Assembly: GCF_003046295.1 (NCBI RefSeq) | Contig: NZ_PZZN01000003.1 | Span: 186,001 to 250,000, forward strand | Reading direction: 5' to 3' | DNA: 64,000 bases | DNA from: Sphingomonas aerolata | GTDB lineage: Bacteria > Pseudomonadota > Alphaproteobacteria > Sphingomonadales > Sphingomonadaceae | Shown: positions 48,281 through 57,560 of the stretch, piece by piece | Position numbering within the stretch: position 1 is the first letter of the stretch | How the letters are laid out: the number at the start of each line of letters is the position of its first letter | Notes under the pieces: model-generated | The model's database searches: none | What the model was told of the DNA's origin: nothing | Seen by the model: the letters and a program-made list of their open reading frames with translations, nothing else | Position numbers and translations under genes: made by a program

Positions 48281-48308
48281 CCGGGGTGCGGCAGCCGCCG
48301 CACCCCGG
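48281..48308. terminator. Bidirectional hairpin between MHS symporter and poxB
   Basis: CCGGGGTGCGGC pairs perfectly with GCCGCACCCCGG around AGCC, in the 54-base gap between two convergent genes. The 12-bp stem is strong. ATCTGTTTC follows on the + side, so the U-tract is weak. Confidence 0.65.
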
Positions 48309-48315
48309 ATCTGTT

Positions 48316-50064
48316 TCAGAACAGCGTCTTGAACAGTCCGGCATTGGTCTTGCCGAGCTCGACGATCGAATCCCCACGACCACTCATCACCGCTTTCGCC
48401 ATATAGAGCGTGAAGCCCTTCATCTGTTCGAGCGTGATCTTGGGCGGCATCGACAGTTCGGTGCGCGCGGTAACGGCATCGAGCAGCGCGGGGCCCGGAT
48501 GCGCGAGCACCTCGCGGACGCCCGCCTCGACCTCGCCAGGGTCGGTGACGCGAACGCCGTGCAGACCGATCGCGCGCGCCATCGCGGCGAAATCGGGATT
48601 GTCGAGCGCGACGCCGGTCTCGATCATCCCCGCCGCCTTCATCTCCATTTCGACAAAGCCGAGCGTGCCGTTGTTGAAGACGATGATCTTCACCGGCAAA
48701 CCGAGCTGCCGAACGGTCAGCAATTCGCCCATCAGCATCGCAAGGCCGCCGTCGCCCGACAGGCTGACGATCTGCCGGCCGGGATAGGCGGCCTGCGCGC
48801 CGATCGCCTGAGGCAGGGCGTTTGCCATCGAGCCATGGTTGAACGACCCGATCAGCCGCCGGCGGCCGTTCATTTCCAGGTAGCGTGCCGCCCAGACAGT
48901 CGGGGTGCCGACGTCGCACGCGAAGACGGCGTCGTCGCTTGCGAGCTCGCTGACGACTCGCGCGACATGCTGCGGGTGGATCACGCCGCTGCCCGGGGTG
49001 CCGGTCGCGAGCTCGTCCAGGCCTTTGCGCGACTTGGCGTAATCCTCGCGTGCGTCGCGCAGGAAGGCGCCGTCGCGCTCGCGTGTCAGCAGCGGCAGGA
49101 CATGGTCGATCGTCGCGCCGACGTCGCCGACCAAGCCGAGGTCTATCGCGGTACGGCGGCCGAGATTTTCGGGCCGCAGGTCGATCTGCGCCACCTTCGC
49201 CTTTTCCGGATAGAATTGGCGATAAGGGAAGTCGGTCCCGAGCATCAGCAGCGTGTCGCACTCCATCATCGCGTCATAGCCGGACGAGAAGCCGATCAGC
49301 CCGGTCATGCCGACATCATAAGGATTGTCATATTCGACGAATTCCTTGCCGCCGAGTGCATGGACGACCGGTGCCTGGAGCACGCCGGCAAGCGCGACGA
49401 GTTGCGCATGCGCCCCCCGACAGCCGCGACCCGCGAGGATCGTCACCTTGCCGGTGTCGTTCAGCAGCGCGGCAAGGCGAGCGAGCGAGCCCTGATCGGG
49501 GATGATCGTGGCCGCTTCGGGCAGCAACGCCGTGCGGGATCGGGCGATAAGGCCCGTGGTCGTGCGCAATGCAACATCGCCCGGCATCGCGACGACCGCG
49601 ACGCCACGATGGCCGACCGCGGCACGGATCGCGGTGTCGAGCGTGCGCGGCATCTGATCGGCATCGGAGATCGTCTCGCAATAGACGCTGCATTCACGGA
49701 ACAGCGCCTCGGGGCGGGTTTCCTGGAAATAATTGGAGCCGATTTCCGCGCTCGGTATCTGCGCGGCAATCGCCAGTACGGGCACGCGGGTCCGGTTGCA
49801 GTCGTACAGCCCGTTGATCAGATGCAGGTTGCCCGGCCCGCAGGAGCCGGCGCAGACCGCGAGCTTGCCGGTGAGTTGCGCTTCGGCGCCGGCCGCGAAG
49901 GCCGCCGCTTCCTCGTTGCGGACGTGCACCCATTCGATCGTTCCACGCCGCCTGAGCGCTTCGGTGAGGCCGTTCAGGCTGTCGCCGACCACACCATAGA
50001 TGCGCTCGACACCGGCAAGCTCGAGCGTCTCGACGAACAGGTCGGCGATCAGGGTCTTGGGCAT
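48316..50064 (-). CDS. poxB: Pyruvate:quinone oxidoreductase (pyruvate oxidase), PoxB-like
   Basis: Starting at 50064, the protein has 582 residues. It is ThDP-dependent, with the cofactor-activating Glu in RNEEAAAFAA and the ThDP/Mg motif SGDGGLAMLMGELLTVRQ through FNNGTLGFVEME. The C-terminus GFTLYMAKAVMSGRGDSIVELGKTN closely follows the E. coli PoxB membrane-binding tail (GRGDEVIELAKTN). It oxidises pyruvate to acetate and CO2, passing electrons through FAD to ubiquinone at the membrane. It would supply acetate for the acs system nearby. Acetolactate synthase is excluded by the PoxB-type tail. The frame upstream of 50064 has no support. Confidence 0.9.
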   Translation of the reverse strand: MPKTLIADLFVETLELAGVERIYGVVGDSLNGLTEALRRRGTIEWVHVRNEEAAAFAAGAEAQLTGKLAVCAGSCGPGNLHLINGLYDCNRTRVPVLAIAAQIPSAEIGSNYFQETRPEALFRECSVYCETISDADQMPRTLDTAIRAAVGHRGVAVVAMPGDVALRTTTGLIARSRTALLPEAATIIPDQGSLARLAALLNDTGKVTILAGRGCRGAHAQLVALAGVLQAPVVHALGGKEFVEYDNPYDVGMTGLIGFSSGYDAMMECDTLLMLGTDFPYRQFYPEKAKVAQIDLRPENLGRRTAIDLGLVGDVGATIDHVLPLLTRERDGAFLRDAREDYAKSRKGLDELATGTPGSGVIHPQHVARVVSELASDDAVFACDVGTPTVWAARYLEMNGRRRLIGSFNHGSMANALPQAIGAQAAYPGRQIVSLSGDGGLAMLMGELLTVRQLGLPVKIIVFNNGTLGFVEMEMKAAGMIETGVALDNPDFAAMARAIGLHGVRVTDPGEVEAGVREVLAHPGPALLDAVTARTELSMPPKITLEQMKGFTLYMAKAVMSGRGDSIVELGKTNAGLFKTLF

Positions 50065-50276
50065 CGGGCGTCTCCGGGTCTCGAAAAAGGGTGAAGGTCG
50101 AGGCCTCAACGCGTCCCGGCGGCAAGTGACGCGGCGAAATCGCGGAATCGAACCTGGGAGCGGTACGGCCGGATCGTTGCAGAAATGTAACAAGTTCAAA
50201 TTTTCGGTTGGAAAACGCGCGCGGATACGATCTCGTTACTCTGAATAGGTTGCATTCAAAATTTGGAGACCCGAGC

Positions 50277-50324
50277 ATGCGCAACGGATCCCGGCAACAT
50301 GCCGGGCCCATGACAAAGGATTGA
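50277..50324 (+). other. Possible 15-codon leader ORF in the 357-base gap before the second TonB receptor
   Basis: GGAGA lies eight bases before an ATG that begins MRNGSRQHAGPMTKD and stops at 50324. CCGGCA-ACA-TGCCGG (50291-50305) inside it forms a small hairpin. It is 98 bases upstream of the receptor start. Such an ORF can arise by chance. The rest of 50065-50421 shows AT-richer DNA around 50185-50265 that may hold promoters, but no clear boxes. Confidence 0.2.
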
Positions 50325-50421
50325 TTTCGGCACGGCCAGTATTGCGTGAGCAAACGACGTAAATCGTCGATAGACTTGGGGGAAGGATCCGAAAAGGCGC
50401 TCACCATTCGGGGGTAGCCTA

Positions 50422-52983
50422 ATGAAGATCGCTCATCATATCTCGCGTCACGCCTTGATCGTCGCCCTTGCCGCTGGAGGGCATGTTTCCGCCAGTGCCC
50501 AAGAGCTTGCCCAGACGACAAACCCCGCCACGGTAGGATCGGCCAGCCCGCCGACAAGTGATGCGTCCGACGACATCCCCGACGACATCATCGTGACGGG
50601 GACGCGTGCGACCGGCATTACTGCTGCCGAAAGCGCGGCGCCGATCAAGGTGCTTGATGCCGACATGATGAGCCATGTCGGCCAGCCCAATCTGAACCAG
50701 ATCCTGACGCAGCTGGTCCCGTCCTTCACCGCGCAGGCATTTGGCGGCGACACCGCGAACCTGACGCTGTCGGCGCGGTTGCGCGGACTGAGCCCCAACC
50801 ACACACTCGTGCTCGTCAATGGCAAGCGCCGGCATGGCACCGCCAACCTCGCGGTGCTCGGCGGGCCCTATCAGGGCGCCGCGACCGCGGATCTCGACCT
50901 GATCTCCCCCTCGTCGATCAAGCGGATCGAGGTTCTGGAAGACGGCGCGGCGGCGCAATATGGCTCGGATGCGATCGCCGGGGTGATCAACATCATCCTC
51001 AAGGACGGCGATACGGGCGGCGATGGCTATGCAACCGCGGGCGAAAATTACCAGACGGGCGGACGGACCTATGCCGGGACGCTGCATCTCGCGACCAAGA
51101 TCGGCGAGGACGGGTTCCTCAACGTGACCGCATTTCACCGCTATCACGACTTCACGCAGGTCGGCGGGCTCGACCGGCGGGTGACGGACGGTGATGGCAA
51201 GCTGCTCACCGGCACGACGTCGCCGGCGTTAAGTCCCCTGCAGCAGCAACTCTACCCGAATATTTCCAGATTTCCGTACGTCAATCGGATCAACGGTGAT
51301 GCGCAATCCCGCCTCACCAACCTGCAATTTAACAGCGCCTACGACTTCGGCGCGGCGGAGGTGTACAGTTTCGGCACCTATTCGAAGCGGATCGCCAGCG
51401 CGTACGAAAATCTGCGCGTACCGACGCGGGTCTCGCGGACGGTCGGCGGGGTCACGACCTATTTCGATCCTGACGGCGACAGCCCGGTCAACGGCTTTTC
51501 ACCGCGCGAAAAGATCCGCGAGGACGACATGGCGTTTACCGGCGGGGTTCGCGGACTGCTGAGCGGTTTCACTTACGACCTGTCGACCAGTTTCGGGCAG
51601 GACAAGAACCTGATCTACACCGTCGATTCCGCCAACGCCTCGCTCTACGCGGATACCGGATTTACGCCGACGCGCTTCTATAACGGCTTCTTCAAGGCGA
51701 CCGAGTTCACCGCGAACGCCGATGTCACCCGCGAGATCGCGGTGGGCATGGCGGCCCCGCTGAACCTCGCATTCGGCGCGGAGTATCGAAAGAACGTGTA
51801 CGAGATCGGCTCGGGCGATGCCGCATCGATCTACAAGGAGGGCGGGCAATCCTATCCCGGGTTCCGGCCATCCGATGCGGGCGTGAACGGCCGCAACAGC
51901 CAGGCGGCCTATGTCGATGTCGCGATGATGTCGATCGACGGGCTGAAGGTCGATGTCGCCGGACGCTATGAACATTATTCCGATTTCGGCAGCAAGTTCA
52001 TCTACAAGGGGACGAGCCGGTACGATTTCTCGGACGCGTTCGCGCTGCGCGGCACGGTCTCGACCGGGTTTCGGGCGCCGACGCTCGCGGAGTCCTATTA
52101 TTCCGCAACCAATGTCTCGCCGACGTCCGCGTTCGTGCAGTTGCCGGCCAATTCCGCCGCGGCCAAGCTCCTGGGGTTTGCCAATCTCAAGCCGGAGAAA
52201 TCGACCAATTTCAGCCTGGGTACCGTGCTGCGTCCGGCACCACGCCTGACGATCACGATCGACGCCTATCAGGTCAAGATCCGCGACCGCATCCTCGGGA
52301 CCGGTTCGCTCTACGGCAGCGGTGGTGCGACCAACTTCCCGATCGTGACCGCGGCCATTCGGGCGAACGGCAACATCCTCGACCCGACCGTCAATCAGAC
52401 CGGGATCAACATCTTCACCAACGGCGCGGACACGCGGACGCGCGGCATCGATCTGGTGGCGAGCTACGTCACCGATCTTGCCGACTATGGCAAAGTGAAC
52501 TGGATGCTGTCGGGCAACTATAACGAGACCAAGGCGCTCAGGCTGAATGCGGCGCCTGCGACGCTCGGCGGCATCCCGCTCTTCGACGATGAGGCGATCA
52601 GCTATCTCGAGACGGCGTCGCCCAAGACCAAGGTGATCGGTTCGATCGTCTATGCGCTGGACAAGTTCGGTGCGACGCTGCGCGGGACCGTCTACGGCAA
52701 GACGACGGCGTATCTGACCCCGGATGGCGGCGCATATTACAAGCAGACGGTGGGGTCGGCGTTCATCGGCGACGTCGAGCTCAACTATGACCTGACCGCC
52801 GCACTCAAGCTGTCGGTCGGTGCCAACAACCTGTTCAACAAGCGGCCGCCGACCGTCGGGCTGGTGCCGGGGTCGACCAACTCGCTGGTCAACGACGCCA
52901 ATGTCCTCGACGGGCCGCTGACGTTCAGTCCCTACGGCATCAACGGCGGCTATTATTACGCGCGCTTCAATATCAGCTTCTGA
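50422..52983 (+). CDS. TonB-dependent receptor (second)
   Basis: The 853-residue receptor has a signal peptide (IVALAAGGHVSASAQ) and a plug domain with IIVTGTRAT, LNQILTQLVPSF, LVLVNGKRRHG and AAAQYGSDAIAGVINIILK. The barrel ends YYYARFNISF. It has no close partner on its own strand: the next gene, a GH130 enzyme, converges on it past a terminator. The plug style (RLRGLSPNHTLVLVNGKRRH) is that of carbohydrate or unknown-substrate receptors in sphingomonads and caulobacters rather than classical siderophore receptors. The substrate is unknown; a beta-mannoside is possible by neighbourhood. Confidence 0.9.
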   Translation: MKIAHHISRHALIVALAAGGHVSASAQELAQTTNPATVGSASPPTSDASDDIPDDIIVTGTRATGITAAESAAPIKVLDADMMSHVGQPNLNQILTQLVPSFTAQAFGGDTANLTLSARLRGLSPNHTLVLVNGKRRHGTANLAVLGGPYQGAATADLDLISPSSIKRIEVLEDGAAAQYGSDAIAGVINIILKDGDTGGDGYATAGENYQTGGRTYAGTLHLATKIGEDGFLNVTAFHRYHDFTQVGGLDRRVTDGDGKLLTGTTSPALSPLQQQLYPNISRFPYVNRINGDAQSRLTNLQFNSAYDFGAAEVYSFGTYSKRIASAYENLRVPTRVSRTVGGVTTYFDPDGDSPVNGFSPREKIREDDMAFTGGVRGLLSGFTYDLSTSFGQDKNLIYTVDSANASLYADTGFTPTRFYNGFFKATEFTANADVTREIAVGMAAPLNLAFGAEYRKNVYEIGSGDAASIYKEGGQSYPGFRPSDAGVNGRNSQAAYVDVAMMSIDGLKVDVAGRYEHYSDFGSKFIYKGTSRYDFSDAFALRGTVSTGFRAPTLAESYYSATNVSPTSAFVQLPANSAAAKLLGFANLKPEKSTNFSLGTVLRPAPRLTITIDAYQVKIRDRILGTGSLYGSGGATNFPIVTAAIRANGNILDPTVNQTGINIFTNGADTRTRGIDLVASYVTDLADYGKVNWMLSGNYNETKALRLNAAPATLGGIPLFDDEAISYLETASPKTKVIGSIVYALDKFGATLRGTVYGKTTAYLTPDGGAYYKQTVGSAFIGDVELNYDLTAALKLSVGANNLFNKRPPTVGLVPGSTNSLVNDANVLDGPLTFSPYGINGGYYYARFNISF

Positions 52984-52988
52984 CGAGA

Positions 52989-53018
52989 TCGGGCGCGGCG
53001 TTCGGCGGCCGCGCCCGA
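52989..53018. terminator. Bidirectional hairpin between TonB receptor 2 and GH130
   Basis: TCGGGCGCGGC pairs with GCCGCGCCCGA across an 8-base loop in the 48-base gap between convergent genes. No U-tract is present, so this is a probable rather than certain terminator. Confidence 0.6.
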
Positions 53019-53031
53019 ACCTGCCTGCACG

Positions 53032-54333
53032 TCAGGCGGGGGCCATGACCGACAGGATATCATCGACCTGTGCGGTGGCGAAGGCGGTATATTCGTCGCC
53101 GATCGCATAGGGCAGCAGGATGCGGCGCCCCTGCAACAGCCCGCCACAGCTATAGGTGACGTTCGGCACATAGCCGCCACGCTGCTCCGCGCTCGGGAAC
53201 AGGAGCGGGGAGGGCGTGCGCGCCAGCACGCGGCTGGGGTCCGCCTTGTCGAGCAGACACGCGCCGATGCAATAGCCGCGGACCATGCCGACGCCGTGGG
53301 TGAAGACAAGCCACCCCTCGTCGATCTCGATCGGGGATCCGCAATTGCCGAGCTGCACGAATTCCCACGGATATTTCGGTGCCATGATCGGCATCCCGCG
53401 CTCCCAGGTGTAAAGATCGTCCGAGCGGAGCAGCCAGATCGTCTCGCTGTCCTGCCGTCCGAGCATCACGAACTGGCCATCGATCCGGCGCGGGAACAGC
53501 GCCATGCCCTTGTAGCCGGTCATGGCGCCGGCGAGGGGGCGCATTTCGAAGGTCCGCATGTCGACGCCGCGGAGCATTTCCTGCTGAACCTTGCGTCCGT
53601 CGAACGCGGTATAGGTCCCGATGATGCTGCGAACGCCATCATGATCGGTGAAATTGACGAGGCGCAGATCCTCGACACCCTGGCGCTGGCTGGGCAGGAC
53701 GGGAAAGATGACCGTTTCCGACGCGTCCTGGCTGTCGTCGCACAAGAGCCGGACCCAGCCATCCTGGTTGCGGTCAATTCGTGGCGGCACACCATGCGGG
53801 CTTGCCGAATCGATCACGAGGCGATCGTCGGGTCCCCATTCGCCGGTACGGAACGTAACCGAGGAGATATGTCCTTCGCCGATGCCGCGCAACGACAGCA
53901 CGAACTTGACGCCGCCCGTAGCCGATCCGGGTTCGTCGTCGATCCGCGCGATGCTCGGATTGAAAAGGGCCGCCGACTCGAACGCATATTCCTGACTGAA
54001 ATAGGCGCCCAGCAGCAGGGCCTCGTCGGCGTCGATGTCGCCGATATCAAGCTCATCCTGAACCTCGGCAAAGCGGCGGCGGAAGACGTCATCGGCATTG
54101 CGATGCCGCTCCTCCATCGGTTTCGCCAGCAGTTCGACCATGCGTTTGCGCAGCGCGGGGTCGAGTGCCATCACCCGCTGCGCCACCTTTTGCGCGCGCG
54201 ATGGACGATCGGCCGCAAATGCCTCCGGATAGCTGAAGCTGAACGGGCGGATCACCGTTCGCGAAGGATCGGGCTTGAGTTCGATCTCAAGCTTCTTGAA
54301 GACGTTGGCAGCTTCCATGCGCAGACCTTTCAT
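53032..54333 (-). CDS. GH130-family beta-mannoside phosphorylase/mannosidase
   Basis: The product is about 433 residues. A second start at 54318 (MEAANVF) has AAAGG at good spacing and may be the real one. The five-bladed propeller of GH130 is suggested by FNPSIARID, VEDLRLVNFTD (Asp in the position of the proton donor of the family EDPR motif), PRRIDGQFVMLGRQ, GNCGSPIEIDEGWLVFTHGVG and GACLLDKADPSRVLART. An alpha-helical N-terminal extension precedes it. GH130 enzymes act on beta-mannosides by phosphorolysis or, in some members, hydrolysis. I cannot tell which from these residues. No signal peptide is seen, so it is cytosolic. Man-beta-1,4-GlcNAc phosphorylases that process the N-glycan core belong to this family, but this gene is over 30 kb from the glycan locus. 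Confidence 0.85.
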   Translation of the reverse strand: MKGLRMEAANVFKKLEIELKPDPSRTVIRPFSFSYPEAFAADRPSRAQKVAQRVMALDPALRKRMVELLAKPMEERHRNADDVFRRRFAEVQDELDIGDIDADEALLLGAYFSQEYAFESAALFNPSIARIDDEPGSATGGVKFVLSLRGIGEGHISSVTFRTGEWGPDDRLVIDSASPHGVPPRIDRNQDGWVRLLCDDSQDASETVIFPVLPSQRQGVEDLRLVNFTDHDGVRSIIGTYTAFDGRKVQQEMLRGVDMRTFEMRPLAGAMTGYKGMALFPRRIDGQFVMLGRQDSETIWLLRSDDLYTWERGMPIMAPKYPWEFVQLGNCGSPIEIDEGWLVFTHGVGMVRGYCIGACLLDKADPSRVLARTPSPLLFPSAEQRGGYVPNVTYSCGGLLQGRRILLPYAIGDEYTAFATAQVDDILSVMAPA

Positions 54334-54469
54334 CGGGCGGCGTCCTGCATGCGCACACCCTTGCCCCGTTCAGCGATAGACCGCGCTTTTATATCCATGG
54401 ATCGCATCCCCGGGGCGGATTTCCCTATGACCTGCTACTCGCGGCCCTGACCGGATATCGTGCAACAAC

Positions 54470-54494
54470 TTTGCTATTGATAACCACTCGCAAA
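54470..54494. promoter_or_regulatory. Possible iron-regulator site upstream of the DUF3649 gene
   Basis: TTTGC-N15-GCAAA brackets ATTGATAACCA, an AT-richer stretch vaguely like a Fur or Irr box. It lies about 13 bases before the first start of a membrane set often linked to siderophore uptake. The match is weak. Confidence 0.25.
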
Positions 54495-54506
54495 CTTCTG
54501 TAGGGC

Positions 54507-54851
54507 ATGAGCATGCAGGCCACCCCGCAGCGCACGCCGGACCTAAGGCGAACGGCAACGTCGCCGCGGCGTCGGTTGCGTCCTGCGGTCGTGCCGATGA
54601 TTGCCCGGATCGGGACCGCGCTGGTCGGCGGCTATGTCCTGGCCTCCGCGGGTGCGACGCTGATCGCGCGGCTGCTGCCAGTGGACCGTGCCGAGGCCAC
54701 CAGTTGGGGAATGATCCTCTCGTTCCTAGTCTACGCAATCGCCGTGCTCTGGAGCTTTCACGAGCCACGCGTGATGCGCGTCATGCTCGGCATCTGGGGC
54801 GGCAGCGTGGCGATCGGTCTGGCACTGGCCTTGCTCGGCGTCCGCCCATGA
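54507..54851 (+). CDS. DUF3649 small membrane protein (iron-uptake associated)
   Basis: The protein of about 114 residues has an Arg/Thr-rich N-terminus and three hydrophobic segments (IGTALVGGYVLASAGATLIA, WGMILSFLVYAIAVLW, MLGIWGGSVAIGLALALLG). WSFHEP is typical of DUF3649 proteins, which sit with PepSY and DUF3325 genes in siderophore-uptake operons. A second ATG at 54513 has AGGG at better spacing. It overlaps the PepSY gene by 4 bases (ATGA). Function unknown; a supporting role in iron release at the inner membrane is inferred. Confidence 0.78.
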   Translation: MSMQATPQRTPDLRRTATSPRRRLRPAVVPMIARIGTALVGGYVLASAGATLIARLLPVDRAEATSWGMILSFLVYAIAVLWSFHEPRVMRVMLGIWGGSVAIGLALALLGVRP

Positions 54852-56401
54852 CGGCTGCGTTGCCGCTGCGGCAGAGCATGGCGTGGGTCCATGGGTGGCT
54901 GGGACTGCTCGCGGGATGGCTGTTGTTCGCGATGTTCCTGACGGGGACGGCAAGCTATTTCCGGCCCGAAATCACCCAGTGGATGCAACCGGAAATCCGC
55001 GCGAGCACGGTGTCGCCCGCGCAGGCGGCGCAAGGCGCGATGACCTATCTGCAGCGGATCGGCGCGGGTGACGACGTCCAGTGGTTCCTCTATCTTCCCG
55101 ATGCCCGCTCGGCGGTGACACGCGTCTTCGAGCAGCGGAGTCCGACGTCGACGGCACCGCCGCGTCCCGCCGAACTCACGCTCGATCCCCGCAGCGGTGA
55201 GCCGGTCCGTGCCCGCGAAACGCGCGGCGGCGAGCATTTCTATCGGTTCCACTTCCAGCTTCAGCTGCCCTATCCCTGGGGGCGCTGGCTGGCCGGGCTG
55301 TGTGCGATGGTGATGCTCTCGGCGATCGTGTCGGGGGTGATCACGCACAAGCGGATCTTTGCCGATTTCTTCACCCTGCGCTGGAACAAGGGACAGCGGA
55401 GCTGGCTCGATGCGCATAACGTCTCGGCCGTGCTCGCGCTGCCCTATCACGCTATGATCACCTATACCGGGCTGATCACGCTGGTGGCGATGTACATGCC
55501 GTGGCCGGCGATGGTAAATTACAAGACGCCGCTCGATTACGGGGCGGTCGCATTCGGCATTCCGACCGAACGCGCCGCGACCGGCATTGCCGCCCCGCTG
55601 CTGCCGATCGAGCCGATGATCGAGAAGGCCGAAGCAGTACTCGGCGCACCTGCGACGCGGGTCGTGGTGCGCCATCCCAACGACCGCGCGGCGACGGTGA
55701 CCGTCTATCGACATGCCAGCGTGTCGATCAATGCGCGGCTGCCATCGGTGACCTATTCCGGAAGCACCGGGCAAATGCTCGAGCGATCGGGCGGCACCGG
55801 GCCCGCGCTGATGACCGCGGGGGTGATGCTCGGTCTGCACGTCGCGAGCTATGCGGGTACCGGGCTGCGCTGGGCCTATTGCCTGCTCGGCCTGACCGGC
55901 GCCGCAATGGTCGGTACGGGCCTGTTGCTCTGGACGACCAAGCGGCGGCGGCCGGGCGCGGCGCCGTTTCCGGGGCTGACGCTTGTCGAGCGCTTGAACA
56001 TCGCGGTGATTGCCGGGCTGCCGTTCGGGATGGCGGCGTATCTCCTGGCGAACCGGGTAATTCCCGCCGATGCAGCCGGGCGCGCGGATGGCGAAGTCGC
56101 CGCGATGTTCTGGGCCTGGGGGGCGGTCGCAGTCATGCAGCTGGCCCGATCGCCGCGACGCGCCTGGATCGAGGGCTTCGCGATCGGTGCCATCGCCTTT
56201 GCCGCAATTCCGGTCATCAATGCCGTCACGACCGCGCGCGGTCTGCCGGCCTCATTGCGTGGCGACGACCCGGTATTTGCCGGGTTCGACCTGACCATGC
56301 TCGCGATCGCCACCGTGCTGGGGATGGCAGCATGGCGTGTCGCGCATCTTCGTCCGGCGGCTCCGGTACGACGTCCTGCCCGTGGAGTGGTTCATGCTTG
56401 A
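54848..56401 (+). CDS. PepSY-associated TM domain protein (putative ferric-siderophore reductase type)
   Basis: The 517-residue inner-membrane protein has MAWVHGWLGLLAGWLLFAMF as first helix, FRFHFQLQLPYPWGRW before the second, HNVSAVLALPYHAMITYTGLI as a later helix with His pairs, and GLRWAYCLLGLTGAAMVGTGLLLWT near residue 345. Conserved His residues at helix ends could ligate heme, as proposed for FsrB/FhuF-independent PepSY reductases. It overlaps both neighbours. Together with the DUF3649 and DUF3325 proteins it resembles the membrane part of ferri-siderophore operons, though no receptor gene is directly attached. Confidence 0.85.
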   Translation: MTAALPLRQSMAWVHGWLGLLAGWLLFAMFLTGTASYFRPEITQWMQPEIRASTVSPAQAAQGAMTYLQRIGAGDDVQWFLYLPDARSAVTRVFEQRSPTSTAPPRPAELTLDPRSGEPVRARETRGGEHFYRFHFQLQLPYPWGRWLAGLCAMVMLSAIVSGVITHKRIFADFFTLRWNKGQRSWLDAHNVSAVLALPYHAMITYTGLITLVAMYMPWPAMVNYKTPLDYGAVAFGIPTERAATGIAAPLLPIEPMIEKAEAVLGAPATRVVVRHPNDRAATVTVYRHASVSINARLPSVTYSGSTGQMLERSGGTGPALMTAGVMLGLHVASYAGTGLRWAYCLLGLTGAAMVGTGLLLWTTKRRRPGAAPFPGLTLVERLNIAVIAGLPFGMAAYLLANRVIPADAAGRADGEVAAMFWAWGAVAVMQLARSPRRAWIEGFAIGAIAFAAIPVINAVTTARGLPASLRGDDPVFAGFDLTMLAIATVLGMAAWRVAHLRPAAPVRRPARGVVHA

Positions 56402-56732
56402 AACGATCATCGTCACGCTGGCGGGCTGGATGCTGCTCGCGGCCTCCGCGTTTCGCTATCGCCGGGATCTCGGGATCACCGCACCCGGGACGATCCAGCT
56501 GTTGCGGATCGCCGCCGCCGCCGCACTGACGCTGGCGTTCCTGCGGTGCGGGGCGCCGGTCAGCGGCGAACGCGTCGTGCGGTTTCTGGGTGGCGGCTCA
56601 ATCGCGGCGGTCATCATGGTCGGCACGCTGTCGGTCGCGCCGATGTTCATGCTCCGACCCGTTGTACTGATCCTCGGCATGGCGCGTGCCCTACGACCCT
56701 CGAAAGACGAACACCGCACCGCCTCGGCCTGA
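56394..56732 (+). CDS. DUF3325 small membrane protein
   Basis: The 112-residue protein starts at 56394 (GTGGAG upstream), overlapping the PepSY gene by 8 bases. It has three hydrophobic segments (IIVTLAGWMLLAASAF, LRIAAAAALTLAFLRCG, AAVIMVGTLSVAPMFML). It is the third member of the DUF3649-PepSY-DUF3325 set. Function unknown. The longer upstream frame lies inside the PepSY gene. Confidence 0.75.
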   Translation: MLETIIVTLAGWMLLAASAFRYRRDLGITAPGTIQLLRIAAAAALTLAFLRCGAPVSGERVVRFLGGGSIAAVIMVGTLSVAPMFMLRPVVLILGMARALRPSKDEHRTASA

Positions 56733-56817
56733 CGGCGGAAGCGGTACGGAGGGTTCCGGTCACTAGCGATCGGCCTCGGGGCTAAATCCGCCACCGTTGT
56801 GCCGGATCATAACCATC

Positions 56818-57450
56818 CTAGCGATTTACCGCGGCAGCCGGTGCGCGGGGTGGCGTTTGCGCGACGGGTGTGCCGACGGGTGCCGATGGCGGCGTGACAC
56901 CGACTACGGATGGCGCGCAACCGGGAACCGTGGACGGCGCCATTGCACCGGGAGGGGTCAAGTTCGCGCCGCCCGGTGGCGGTGGCGGCGGACCATCGCG
57001 GCCGGGCGCACCGGGACCACCAGGACCGTGAGGAATACCGGGGCCATGCGGCGGCGGACCGCCCGCGGGGCCGGCGGCGACGATCCGCCCATTCGGATCG
57101 ACCAGATAGGACGCGCGCAGCTGTCCGTTGTCGTAGCGCCCCTGTACCGTCATCGTCGCACCGGCAGTGACGCCATCTCCGTTGCGGCCGGCATCGATCA
57201 TCGTCCGCCCGGTTGCGTCCTGAAGGACGAAGCGGTCACCGTAGATCTCGACCACACGGCCCTTCACCGTCACCACGCCGCTCGTACCAGACAGTCGGGC
57301 GATCGCGGTCGGCGTGGTCGGCGCCATCTCGATGCCGGGCCGCGTCAGTGATACGGCGCCGGCGCCGCCGGCGACGCCGACTGCAAGCAGGGCGGCAGCG
57401 GCGAGCTTCATCCGCGTTCCGCGGTTCATTGTGTCCATCAAACGGGGCAT
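56818..57450 (-). CDS. Exported OB-fold-like protein with Pro/Gly-rich tail
   Basis: The 210-residue protein starts at 57450, with GAGGAG seven bases upstream. A signal or anchor helix (KLAAAALLAVGVAGGAGAV) leads to a beta-rich domain at about residues 55-120 (VVTVKGRVVEIYGDRFVLQDATG, VQGRYDNGQLRASYLV). It resembles the DUF5666/bacterial OB-fold repeats of periplasmic stress proteins. The last 85 residues are low complexity (GPPPHGPGIPHGPGGPG). It diverges from an OmpR/PhoQ-like pair, so it is a likely target of that system. Function unknown. Confidence 0.68.
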   Translation of the reverse strand: MPRLMDTMNRGTRMKLAAAALLAVGVAGGAGAVSLTRPGIEMAPTTPTAIARLSGTSGVVTVKGRVVEIYGDRFVLQDATGRTMIDAGRNGDGVTAGATMTVQGRYDNGQLRASYLVDPNGRIVAAGPAGGPPPHGPGIPHGPGGPGAPGRDGPPPPPPGGANLTPPGAMAPSTVPGCAPSVVGVTPPSAPVGTPVAQTPPRAPAAAVNR

Positions 57451-57560
57451 TCATCGTCTCCTCTTCGTGTCGATGACCGGCTTCTAGGCACCGCATCCCC
57501 ACGCCCCGCTGAACTTCCCCGTTCAGTTTGGGTTTAGCGTGCACAGCTAGCGAGGTCGTC

